This document shows positions 1 through 6,812 of a stretch of DNA of 64,000 nt, piece by piece. The notes beneath the pieces were generated by a model. It had not been told where the DNA came from. It did no database searches and saw only the letters and a list, made by a program, of their open reading frames with translations. The stretch is from positions 248,001 to 312,000 of the forward strand of contig NZ_JACYXL010000002.1 of NCBI RefSeq assembly GCF_014842995.1. Reading direction: 5' to 3'. Positions within the stretch are counted from its first letter, which is position 1. Every line of letters begins with the position of its first letter. Both the position numbers and the translations under genes were made by a program. This DNA comes from Rhodanobacter sp. 7MK24 (GTDB lineage Bacteria; Pseudomonadota; Gammaproteobacteria; Xanthomonadales; Rhodanobacteraceae).

Positions 1-1320
1 CTGTTCGATCCCAAAGTCGTGCCGCATTTCGTCGATAGCTGGGGCGAGACCTTCGAGAAGGCCTATCGCGAAGCGGAGGCCGCCGGCCTCGCCGTGAAGA
101 AGGTGAAGGCGCGCGAGCTTTACGCCCGCATGCTGCGCACGCTGGCACAGACCGGCAACGGCTGGATGACCTTCAAGGACCGCAGCAACGCCACCAGCAA
201 CCAGACGGGGAAGGCGGAAAACGTCATCCACCTGTCGAACCTGTGCACAGAGATCCTGGAAGTCACCAATGCCGACGAGACGGCCGTGTGCAACCTGGGT
301 TCGATCAACCTGGCTCGCCACGTGGTCGACGGCCGCTTCGACTTCGACAAGCTTGCCGCCACTGCGCGCACCGCGGTACGCCAGCTGGATCGCGTGATCG
401 ACCTCAACTTCTATCCCATCGCCACCGCCAAAGTCGCCAATAACAAGTGGCGCCCGGTTGGCCTGGGCGTGATGGGCCTGCAGGACGTGTTCTTCAAGCT
501 GCGCCTGCCATTCGACTCCACCGAGGCTCTGGAGCTGTCCACGCGCATTGCCGAGGAGATCTACTACAACGCACTGTCGCAGTCGAACGAGCTGGCGATG
601 GAGTTCGGTGCGCACCCGGGCTTCGCGGAAAGCCGCGCCGCCAACGGCGAACTGCAGTTCGACTACTGGACCAACGCCAAGCCGAGCGACCAGGCCCGCT
701 GGGACGCGCTGCGCGAATCGATCAAGGCCAAGGGTCTGCGCAACTCGCTGCTGATCGCGATTGCGCCGACCGCCACCATCGCCTCCATCGCCGGTTGCTA
801 CGAGTGCATCGAACCGCAGGTGAGCAACCTGTTCAAGCGCGAGACGCTGTCGGGCGACTTCCTGGTGGTGAACCGCTACCTGGTGGAGGAACTGAAGACG
901 CTCGGCCTGTGGACCGCCGACGTCCGCGATGCGATCAAGCTGGCGGAAGGTTCGATCCAGGGCATCGCCGCGATTCCGGAACGCCTGCGCACCATCTACC
1001 GCACCGTGTGGGAATTGCCGCAGAAGGCACTGATCGATCTCGGCGCCGCACGTGGTGCATACATCGACCAGAGCCAGTCGCTGAACCTGTTCATGGAGAA
1101 CCCGAACATCGGCCAGCTCAGTTCCATGTACATGTACGCATGGAAGTCCGGCATCAAGACCACCTACTACCTGCGCTCGCGCCCGGCGACCAAGATCGCC
1201 AAGACCACGGTGTCAGCCACGGCGGTTGCGAAACCCGCGCCTGCCAGCGACCAGGAACAGGCCACGGCGGCGGTGTTCTGCTCGCTGGAAAACCCCGAGT
1301 ACTGCGAAGCCTGCCAGTGA
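1..1320 (+). CDS. nrdA: Ribonucleoside-diphosphate reductase alpha subunit, 5'-truncated by window edge
   Basis: C-terminal 439 residues of the class I ribonucleotide reductase large subunit, which reduces ribonucleoside diphosphates to deoxyribonucleotides together with NrdB. The frame is open from base 1, so the N-terminal part lies outside the window. Visible landmarks are SNLCTEI, which carries the active-site Asn-Cys-Glu set, then PTATIASIAGCYECIEP, the radical-transfer tyrosine pair in TTYYLRS, and a C-terminal redox tail ending YCEACQ whose cysteines re-reduce the active site. nrdB follows 578 bp downstream with an unrelated GIY-YIG gene between them, an unusual interruption of this pair. 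Family assignment is secure. Confidence 0.97.
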   Translation: MFDPKVVPHFVDSWGETFEKAYREAEAAGLAVKKVKARELYARMLRTLAQTGNGWMTFKDRSNATSNQTGKAENVIHLSNLCTEILEVTNADETAVCNLGSINLARHVVDGRFDFDKLAATARTAVRQLDRVIDLNFYPIATAKVANNKWRPVGLGVMGLQDVFFKLRLPFDSTEALELSTRIAEEIYYNALSQSNELAMEFGAHPGFAESRAANGELQFDYWTNAKPSDQARWDALRESIKAKGLRNSLLIAIAPTATIASIAGCYECIEPQVSNLFKRETLSGDFLVVNRYLVEELKTLGLWTADVRDAIKLAEGSIQGIAAIPERLRTIYRTVWELPQKALIDLGAARGAYIDQSQSLNLFMENPNIGQLSSMYMYAWKSGIKTTYYLRSRPATKIAKTTVSATAVAKPAPASDQEQATAAVFCSLENPEYCEACQ

Positions 1321-1407
1321 CGCATGTTCGTCAACCCGGCGACACGCTTCATAACAGCCGGAGGCTGGCCATGCTGGGATCCAGTGACTTTCCAAGTCGA
1401 AGCCGAC

Positions 1408-1439
1408 GGCACTGGATTCCAGCTTTCGCTGGAATGACG
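1408..1439 (+). repeat. REP-like hairpin repeat, copy A
   Basis: 32-bp element with an internal hairpin: ATTCCAGC, loop TTTC, GCTGGAAT, followed by GACG. Its exact reverse complement is present at 1781-1812, so the two copies form perfect inverted repeats around the GIY-YIG gene. A degenerate third copy in the same orientation as this one is at 1849-1878. This style of element (a GGATTCC-AGC-type stem followed by ATGACG) is a common dispersed repeat in Lysobacterales and some betaproteobacteria. Confidence 0.85.
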
Positions 1440-1455
1440 ACGAGGGAAATTCGGC

Positions 1456-1770
1456 TCACGAACAGATTTCAGGGTAAAGATCGCGCCAATAGGGATTGGT
1501 CTTTTCGATGAGCTCGATCTTCCAAGCCCGCTTCCATGCCTTGATTGCCTTCTCGCGGCAGATGGTCGACTCCATGGACTCATGCAACTCGTACCAGACC
1601 AGCGTGTGGACCTGATGCCGATGGCTGAACCCTTCCACGACGTCATTGCGGTGCTGCCAGATGCGCGCAGGCAGATTGCACGTGACGCCGGCATACAGCG
1701 CGCCGTTTCGATGACTCACAAGTATGTAGACGCAATGCCGGTGCTCCCGCCCTCCGAGCTTCTCCAACAC
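1456..1770 (-). CDS. GIY-YIG nuclease domain protein (UPF0213/YhbQ-like)
   Basis: 104-residue single-domain protein of the GIY-YIG nuclease superfamily. The signature reads VYILVSHRNGALYAGVT near the N terminus, so the usual YIG is YAG. The catalytic Arg region (PARIWQHR), the EGF..H segment, the REKAIKAWKRAWKIELIE helix with its Glu, and the closing NPYWRDLYP follow in the order expected for small free-standing members. The start is GTG at 1770; a TTG directly follows. The ribosome binding site is weak and lies in or next to repeat copy B. The gene sits between nrdA and nrdB on the opposite strand and is exactly framed by inverted hairpin repeats. Its biological role is unknown; a link to repeat movement is my inference. 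Confidence 0.85.
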   Translation of the reverse strand: MLEKLGGREHRHCVYILVSHRNGALYAGVTCNLPARIWQHRNDVVEGFSHRHQVHTLVWYELHESMESTICREKAIKAWKRAWKIELIEKTNPYWRDLYPEICS

Positions 1771-1780
1771 ACACCAATCC

Positions 1781-1812
1781 CGTCATTCCAGCGAAAGCTG
1801 GAATCCAGTGCC
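1781..1812 (-). repeat. REP-like hairpin repeat, copy B (inverted)
   Basis: Exact 32-bp reverse complement of the element at 1408-1439, beginning CGTCATTCCAGCG and ending ATCCAGTGCC. It lies 10 bp upstream of the GTG start of the GIY-YIG gene, so it may also contribute to that gene's leader. Confidence 0.85.
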
Positions 1813-1848
1813 TCAAGGCGTCGCCGTACCGCCATGTAGGCGAAAGAC

Positions 1849-1878
1849 GCTGGATCCCGGCTTTCGCCGGGATGACGA
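1849..1878 (+). repeat. REP-like hairpin repeat, copy C (variant)
   Basis: Variant of copy A in the same orientation, with stem ATCCCGGC-TTTC-GCCGGGAT followed by GACGA. The compensatory stem changes relative to copy A preserve pairing, which suggests selection on the hairpin. It ends 20 bp before the nrdB start codon. Confidence 0.75.
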
Positions 1879-1898
1879 ACGAAATCCAAGGAACCACC

Positions 1899-2924
1899 AT
1901 GTCCGCCCAACCCGAACGCGCCCAGCACATCCTTGATCCCGGCTTCGAACTCACCCTGCGCCCGATGCGCTATCCCGAGTTCTACGAGATGTACCGCAAC
2001 GCAATCAAGAACACCTGGACGGTGGACGAGGTGGATTTCTCGCTGGACACCACCGACCTGCGCTCGAAGATGAGCGAGGCCGACCGCCACCTGATCCATC
2101 GCCTTATCGCGTTCTTCGCCACCGGCGACACCATCGTGTCGAACAACCTGGTGCTGAACCTGTACCAGCACATCAACGCGCCGGAAGCGCGCATGTACCT
2201 CTCGCGCCAGTTGTACGAGGAAGCGCTGCACGTGCAGTTCTACCTGACCCTGCTGGACACCTACATTCCCGACCCGGCCGAGCGCGTCAAGGCGTTCTCG
2301 GCCATCGAGAACATCCCCTCGATCCGCCAGAAGGGCGAGTTCTGCTTCAAGTGGATCGACTCGGTCCAGAACCTGCAGCGCCTGGAAACGCGCGAACACC
2401 GCCGCCAGTTCCTGCTCAACCTGATCTGCTTCGCCGCGTGCATCGAGGGCCTGTTCTTCTTCGCCGCCTTCGCCTACGTGTACTTCCTGCGTTCGCGCGG
2501 ACTGCTGCACGGGCTGGCCTCGGGCACCAACTGGGTGTTCCGCGACGAAAGCTGCCACATGGCGTTCGCCTTCGAGGTGGTGCGCAAGGTGCGCGCGGAA
2601 GAACCCGACCTGTTCGACGACGAAATGCGCACGCAGATCGAGGAGATGCTGGAGGGCGCCATCGCCTGCGAAACGCAGTTCGCCGAAGACGTGCTTTCCG
2701 GCGGCGTGGCCGGCCTGTCGGTGAAGGACATGCGCCAGTACCTGGAGTATTGCGCCGACCAGCGCCTGGCCCAGCTCGATCTGCCAAAGAAATACGGCGT
2801 GAAGAACCCGTTCGACTTCATGGACCTGCAGGACGTGCAGGAAGTCACCAACTTCTTCGAGCGCCGCGTCTCTGCCTACCAGGTGGGCGTGCAGGGCGAC
2901 GTGGCGTTCGACATGGCGTTCTGA
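1899..2924 (+). CDS. nrdB: Ribonucleoside-diphosphate reductase beta subunit
   Basis: 341-residue class I small subunit that houses the diiron-tyrosyl radical cofactor used by NrdA. The metal ligands can be placed: Asp77, Glu108 and His111 in YEEALHVQFY, then CIEG and RDESCH in the second half. Tyr115 follows His111 with the E-x2-H-x3-Y spacing of the radical tyrosine of class Ia enzymes, and Asp77 to Glu108 keeps the family spacing of 31. I chose ATG 1899 because AAGGAA lies at 1887-1892; an in-frame ATG at 1872 lies inside repeat copy C. The repeat block means nrdB may need its own promoter or depend on read-through from nrdA. Confidence 0.96.
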   Translation: MSAQPERAQHILDPGFELTLRPMRYPEFYEMYRNAIKNTWTVDEVDFSLDTTDLRSKMSEADRHLIHRLIAFFATGDTIVSNNLVLNLYQHINAPEARMYLSRQLYEEALHVQFYLTLLDTYIPDPAERVKAFSAIENIPSIRQKGEFCFKWIDSVQNLQRLETREHRRQFLLNLICFAACIEGLFFFAAFAYVYFLRSRGLLHGLASGTNWVFRDESCHMAFAFEVVRKVRAEEPDLFDDEMRTQIEEMLEGAIACETQFAEDVLSGGVAGLSVKDMRQYLEYCADQRLAQLDLPKKYGVKNPFDFMDLQDVQEVTNFFERRVSAYQVGVQGDVAFDMAF

Positions 2925-2943
2925 AGCCGGCACGCCCACTTGA

Positions 2944-2979
2944 CATGTAACGGACGTTACACGTAACGTCCGTTACATG
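2944..2979. promoter_or_regulatory. Perfect 17-bp inverted repeat, probable TetR operator overlapping the start codon
   Basis: CATGTAACGGACGTTAC and its exact reverse complement are separated by only two bases (AC). The right arm includes the ATG (2977-2979) of the TetR-family gene, so repressor binding would cover the transcription and translation start. No Shine-Dalgarno sequence precedes that ATG, which fits a leaderless transcript. Confidence 0.8.
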
Positions 2980-3537
2980 CAGACACGAAAAGAAGCACTG
3001 GTCGATTCCATCGTTGCCTACCTGCTTGAGCACGGCCTGGCCGATCTTTCGCTGCGCCCGCTTGCCGCAGCCACCGGCACCAGCGCCCGCCTGCTGATCT
3101 ACCACTTCGAATCCAAGGAGGGGCTGCTCGCCGAAGTCCTCGAAGCGATGCAGGCGCAGCTTCGACGGTCCTTCTCACGGCTGCTGGAGCGGCCGCCCGC
3201 GAACGGCCATGCGAATCCGCCGCTGAAGCTGCTCTGGGAATGGGCGGTCGCACCGAAAAACTTCCCCTACCTGAAGCTGCTCTATGAACTGCAGATCCTG
3301 GCCGTCCAGAACCCGGACGTCTATGCGCAATACCTGCAGCGCAATAACGCGAACTGGTCGGAACTGGTACTGGCGCTGCTTCCCGCACAAGACCGCGACC
3401 CCGCCTTCGCCACGCTATGCGTCGCGGTCTTCGACGGCCTTTTCATCGAGTTGATGAGCACCGGCGACCGCAAACGGACGACCCAGGCCATCGACCGGTT
3501 CATCCGCATCGTCGGCGACGCGCGCGCGAACACCTGA
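2977..3537 (+). CDS. TetR/AcrR family transcriptional regulator
   Basis: 186-residue one-component repressor. The N-terminal helix-turn-helix (about residues 5-50) shows the family pattern, with LADLSLRPLAAATGTSARLLIYHFESKEGLL carrying the recognition helix and the typical YHF-x-SK turn. The rest is an alpha-helical ligand domain with no recognisable specificity. The gene lies immediately behind, and overlaps, a perfect palindrome, so autoregulation is likely. A CPBP membrane protease gene follows 38 bp downstream in the same direction and is the likeliest co-regulated target. The ligand cannot be predicted from sequence. Confidence 0.88.
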   Translation: MQTRKEALVDSIVAYLLEHGLADLSLRPLAAATGTSARLLIYHFESKEGLLAEVLEAMQAQLRRSFSRLLERPPANGHANPPLKLLWEWAVAPKNFPYLKLLYELQILAVQNPDVYAQYLQRNNANWSELVLALLPAQDRDPAFATLCVAVFDGLFIELMSTGDRKRTTQAIDRFIRIVGDARANT

Positions 3538-3575
3538 CGCATTCCATCCGCCCGTCCAGTTACCCGGAGATATTC

Positions 3576-4253
3576 ATGCAGACCTTGGCCAGCGACTTCA
3601 AGGCGGTCGAACGGCGCACCTGGCTCATCACTCTGGCCGGGCTGGTGCTCGCGCTCGGCGTGGTCAGCCTTCCTTTCAGCAACTGGGACCATGAGTTCGC
3701 AGGCATCGGGCATCTGCTCGGCAACGAAGCGATCTGGTGGACCTACATCGCGGCGATGCTGCTCTACGTGCGCAAGGTCGAGCGACGCCCGCTGTCGTCC
3801 ATCGGTTTCCGTCCGCCCGGCGTTGGCAACGTGCTCATCGGCATGGCGGCTGGCGTGATGGTGCTGGCCGTGCTGGGTACGATGTACTTCTTCGTACTCC
3901 CCGCGCTCCACCTGAGCGACTCGATAGCCTCGACGGCGAACGGCGGCGCCCTGATGGCCACGCCCTTCTGGTGGCGCTTTATTTCGACCATACGTGCCGC
4001 GGTTTCCGAGGAAGTGTTGTTCCGCGGCTATGCGATGCAGCGGATCGAGGAAGTGAGCGGCAGCCGCATCGCCGCGCTGCTGCTCTCTCTCACCGTGTTC
4101 ACTATCGACCACGTGACTTACTGGGGCTGGAGCCACGAGCTGATCGTCGCTACCGGCGGCGTGGCCTTCTCGCTGCTGTACCTGTGGCGGCGCAACTTGT
4201 GGGTCAACATCATCGCGCACTTCATCGTGGATGCCGCCTCGGTCCTCGCCTGA
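3576..4253 (+). CDS. CPBP family intramembrane metalloprotease
   Basis: 225-residue multi-pass inner-membrane protein of the CAAX protease and bacteriocin-processing (CPBP, Abi) family. The three motifs of the family are visible: EEVLFRGY with the catalytic Glu pair at about residues 145-146, a His in FTIDHVTYWG near residue 179, and a His in IAHFIVDA near residue 214. Five to seven hydrophobic segments span the protein. ATG 3576 was chosen because CGGAGA lies just upstream and the N terminus then matches family length. It follows the TetR gene closely, suggesting one regulated unit. The substrate is unknown. Confidence 0.85.
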   Translation: MQTLASDFKAVERRTWLITLAGLVLALGVVSLPFSNWDHEFAGIGHLLGNEAIWWTYIAAMLLYVRKVERRPLSSIGFRPPGVGNVLIGMAAGVMVLAVLGTMYFFVLPALHLSDSIASTANGGALMATPFWWRFISTIRAAVSEEVLFRGYAMQRIEEVSGSRIAALLLSLTVFTIDHVTYWGWSHELIVATGGVAFSLLYLWRRNLWVNIIAHFIVDAASVLA

Positions 4254-4292
4254 AGCGACAGAAGGATCTGCCGGGGAGGCGACGAAGCCCTA

Positions 4293-4337
4293 TTGACTAC
4301 ACGTGTCGGCAGAGGTAGCTTGGCGACACGTGTAGTC
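4293..4337 (+). promoter_or_regulatory. BlaI-type double-dyad operator with overlapping promoter
   Basis: GACTACACGTGTCG (4295-4308) and its exact reverse complement CGACACGTGTAGTC (4324-4337) are 15 bp apart. Each arm contains the palindrome ACACGTGT and the TACA/TGT half sites typical of BlaI/MecI operators. TTGACT at 4293-4298 reads as a -35 element, and TAGCTT at 4316-4321 is a weak -10 at 17-bp spacing, so bound repressor would cover the promoter of the downstream pair. Confidence 0.75.
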
Positions 4338-4353
4338 ATAACGGAGCCGCGCC

Positions 4354-4740
4354 ATGCCACGCCCCACCATCGGCGACCAGGAACTCGCCCTGCTGCATTA
4401 CCTCGCCGCACACGAACCCGTCTCGGTGGGCGAGGTGGCCTCCGGCTTCGGCGAAGCGCAAAGCCTCGCCCGCTCCACCGTGCTGACGATGATGGAGCGC
4501 TTGCGCGCCAAGGGCTACCTCAAGCGCCGCCAGGTGCAGGGTATGTACCGCTACAGCACCGCCACGGGTCCCGGCGAGGCGATGCGCAGTGCGGTGGGCC
4601 GCTTCGTGGAAAGCACGCTGAGCGGCTCGGTGTCGCCCTTCGTGGCGTGGATGGCGGAGCGCGGCGAAGTCAGCGACGACGAACTGGCCGAACTGCAGGC
4701 ATTGGTGAAGCAACTCAAGACCACGCGCAAGGAGAAGTGA
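4354..4740 (+). CDS. BlaI/MecI/CopY family transcriptional repressor
   Basis: 128-residue winged-helix repressor. The opening GDQELALLHYLAAHEPVSV, the AQSLARSTVLTMMERLRAKGYLKR recognition region and the dimerisation tail are typical of BlaI/Penicillinase_R proteins, which are inactivated by proteolysis on a signal from an M56 membrane partner. That partner starts one base after this stop codon. The operator at 4295-4337 lies directly upstream, so autorepression is expected. No beta-lactamase gene is in the window, so the regulated output is unknown. The name blaI is avoided because function in lactam sensing is not shown. Confidence 0.9.
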   Translation: MPRPTIGDQELALLHYLAAHEPVSVGEVASGFGEAQSLARSTVLTMMERLRAKGYLKRRQVQGMYRYSTATGPGEAMRSAVGRFVESTLSGSVSPFVAWMAERGEVSDDELAELQALVKQLKTTRKEK

Positions 4741-4741
4741 G

Positions 4742-6709
4742 ATGACGACCTTCGATCATCTGGCCTCCGCCTGGCTGGAACGCCTGATCTGGACCTCACT
4801 GCAGGCCGTGCTGCTGGTGGCAGCGGTGGCGCTGCTCATCCGCGCGCTCCCACGCCTGCCTGCCGCCGCACGCTGCGCGCTGTGGTGGCTGGTCGGCCTG
4901 CAGGCCCTGCTGGGCTTGTGCTGGCAGGCACCGATCCGCTTGCCACTGCTGACGCCGCCGTCGATCGAAGCGCCCGTCGTCGCTCCGCAAGGCAATGCGA
5001 TGGCCGACGTGACCATCACTACCATGGGTTTCGACCATGTCAGCAGACACACCTTGGTTGCACCAGCCACTCTGGCACCCGTCGCCCGACCCGCCGCGAC
5101 CGACTGGATCTCCACGCATTGGCACACGCTGCTGCTCGCAGCGTGGTTGCTCCTGTTGCTGGCGCAGTTGCCTGCGCTGATTCGCGAACATGTCCGCTCG
5201 CGCCGCCTGCATCGCACTGCGCACTCAACGACGGATACCGACTTGCTGGCGCGCTGCGCCCGGCAGTCGCGCACGCTCGGCTTGCGCCGCACGCCCCGCG
5301 TACTTGCTTCGTGGGACATCACCTCGCCGCAGGTCAGCAGTAGCCTGCGACCGGTGGTGCTGTGGCCGGCCGACGGTGCGCTGAGCGCGGACGAAGCCTC
5401 GCTGGCGCTGGCCCATGAACTGGCCCACCTGAAACGCGGCGACCTGGTGTCCGGCTGGGTTCCCGCGCTGGCCGGCCGCCTGTTCTTCTTCCACCCGCTG
5501 CTGCGTTGGGCAATGCGCGAATACGCACTCAATCGCGAAGCCGCCTGTGATGCGCTGGCCATGGAGCAGCAATGCGTCGCACCACAGGACTACGGCCGCC
5601 TGCTGCTGCGCCTTGGCGTGCACCACCCGATGCATGCCGCGCTGGCCGGTGCGTCCCCCACCTTCCTCAACCTGAAGAGGCGATTGACCATGCTGCAACA
5701 GACATCCACGACCATGTCTCGCGTGCGCGGCTGGCTGCTCGTCGCACTCGTCGCGCTGATCGGCGTTTTGCCGTACCGCGTGGTGGCAGGCGATCAGACG
5801 CCCCTCGCCGCCGCGCCCGTGACCATGCCCGCGATGACCAGTTCCACCGCAATGCCGCCGCCTCCGCCACCGGCGCCTCCCGCACCACCGGCACTGCCGG
5901 CTCCACCCGTATCAATGCCCGGTGTCCCTCCGCCGCCACCGCCGCATGAAGTGCCGCCACCTCCGCCGCCGCCGCTGCCCCCACCTGCTCCTCCCGCACC
6001 GCCGCCGCCCCCTGCGCCCGATTTCGGCTTCCATGCCGACAGTGTGAGCATCGATATCGAACCCGGCATGCAACGTGGCTTCGCATTGTTCGACGGCAGC
6101 AGCCTCACGATTCGCGGCACCGAAGCCGATGCAGCGACCGTCAAGCATTTGCCCAAGACCGGCGGCCCACTGCTGTGGCTCCGTCGCGGCGACAAGACCT
6201 ACGTGACCCACGACAAGGCCACCATCGAACGCGCAAGCCAAATCTGGCTGCCGCTCAACGAGATTTCGCACCAGCAGATTGGCCTGGCTGCACAACAACG
6301 CTCTGCGGCCATGAAAGATGCCGAAATGGCGAAGCGCTCGGCAGCGCTGGCGCGCGCCCAGGCCGAGTTGGCACGTTCGCAAGCCACGCTCGTTGCCGAG
6401 CGTATATCCCTCGACGCCACCGCGCAGGCAGAGGATTCCGCCGCGCAAAAGGCTGCCGCGGACACCGCTCGCCAAAAGGTCGAATCGCAGCAGCAAGCCA
6501 TCGAGGCACAACGCCTCGCCATTGAAGCGAGGCAGGCCGCAATGCAGGCGAGCGTGCAGCAGCATCAACGTAACATGGATGCGCGGCAAGCCACCCTCGA
6601 TAAGCAGCAAGCCACTCTCGACCAACAAGAACAGACCATCACCCGCAAGGCGTACGGCGAAATGGACAAGTTGATCGATGAGATGCTGGCTAAGAGCGGC
6701 AACACTTGA
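4742..6709 (+). CDS. M56 family metallopeptidase, BlaR1-like sensor with proline-rich and coiled-coil C terminus
   Basis: 655-residue membrane protein. The N-terminal half has hydrophobic segments near residues 15-55 and 125-145 and a cytoplasmic zinc-protease domain with HELAH at residues 225-229 inside ALAHELAHLKRGD, the M56 signature. A further membrane segment follows near 325-345. The periplasmic part is unlike BlaR1: a long Pro/Ala-rich tract at about 370-430, a short globular stretch, and a Gln/Ala-rich region of predicted coiled coil to the C terminus. No SxxK penicillin-binding domain is visible, so the sensed signal is probably not a beta-lactam. AAGGAGA precedes the start, and coupling to the repressor gene is tight. 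Confidence 0.85.
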   Translation: MTTFDHLASAWLERLIWTSLQAVLLVAAVALLIRALPRLPAAARCALWWLVGLQALLGLCWQAPIRLPLLTPPSIEAPVVAPQGNAMADVTITTMGFDHVSRHTLVAPATLAPVARPAATDWISTHWHTLLLAAWLLLLLAQLPALIREHVRSRRLHRTAHSTTDTDLLARCARQSRTLGLRRTPRVLASWDITSPQVSSSLRPVVLWPADGALSADEASLALAHELAHLKRGDLVSGWVPALAGRLFFFHPLLRWAMREYALNREAACDALAMEQQCVAPQDYGRLLLRLGVHHPMHAALAGASPTFLNLKRRLTMLQQTSTTMSRVRGWLLVALVALIGVLPYRVVAGDQTPLAAAPVTMPAMTSSTAMPPPPPPAPPAPPALPAPPVSMPGVPPPPPPHEVPPPPPPPLPPPAPPAPPPPPAPDFGFHADSVSIDIEPGMQRGFALFDGSSLTIRGTEADAATVKHLPKTGGPLLWLRRGDKTYVTHDKATIERASQIWLPLNEISHQQIGLAAQQRSAAMKDAEMAKRSAALARAQAELARSQATLVAERISLDATAQAEDSAAQKAAADTARQKVESQQQAIEAQRLAIEARQAAMQASVQQHQRNMDARQATLDKQQATLDQQEQTITRKAYGEMDKLIDEMLAKSGNT

Positions 6710-6751
6710 GGGCTTGTCCAGATAACGGGTCGCACCGCATCCGCATGTCGC

Positions 6752-6791
6752 AAAACGAAAGGCCGGGACTCGCGTCCCGGCCTTTCGTTTT
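6752..6791. terminator. Bidirectional intrinsic terminator
   Basis: Perfect 17-bp stem (AAAACGAAAGGCCGGGA and its complement) around a 6-nt loop, with T-rich ends on both strands. It sits between the convergent M56 sensor and S9 peptidase genes and can serve both. Confidence 0.9.
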
Positions 6792-6812
6792 GTACCGCTC
6801 AAGCAGCCGCGA

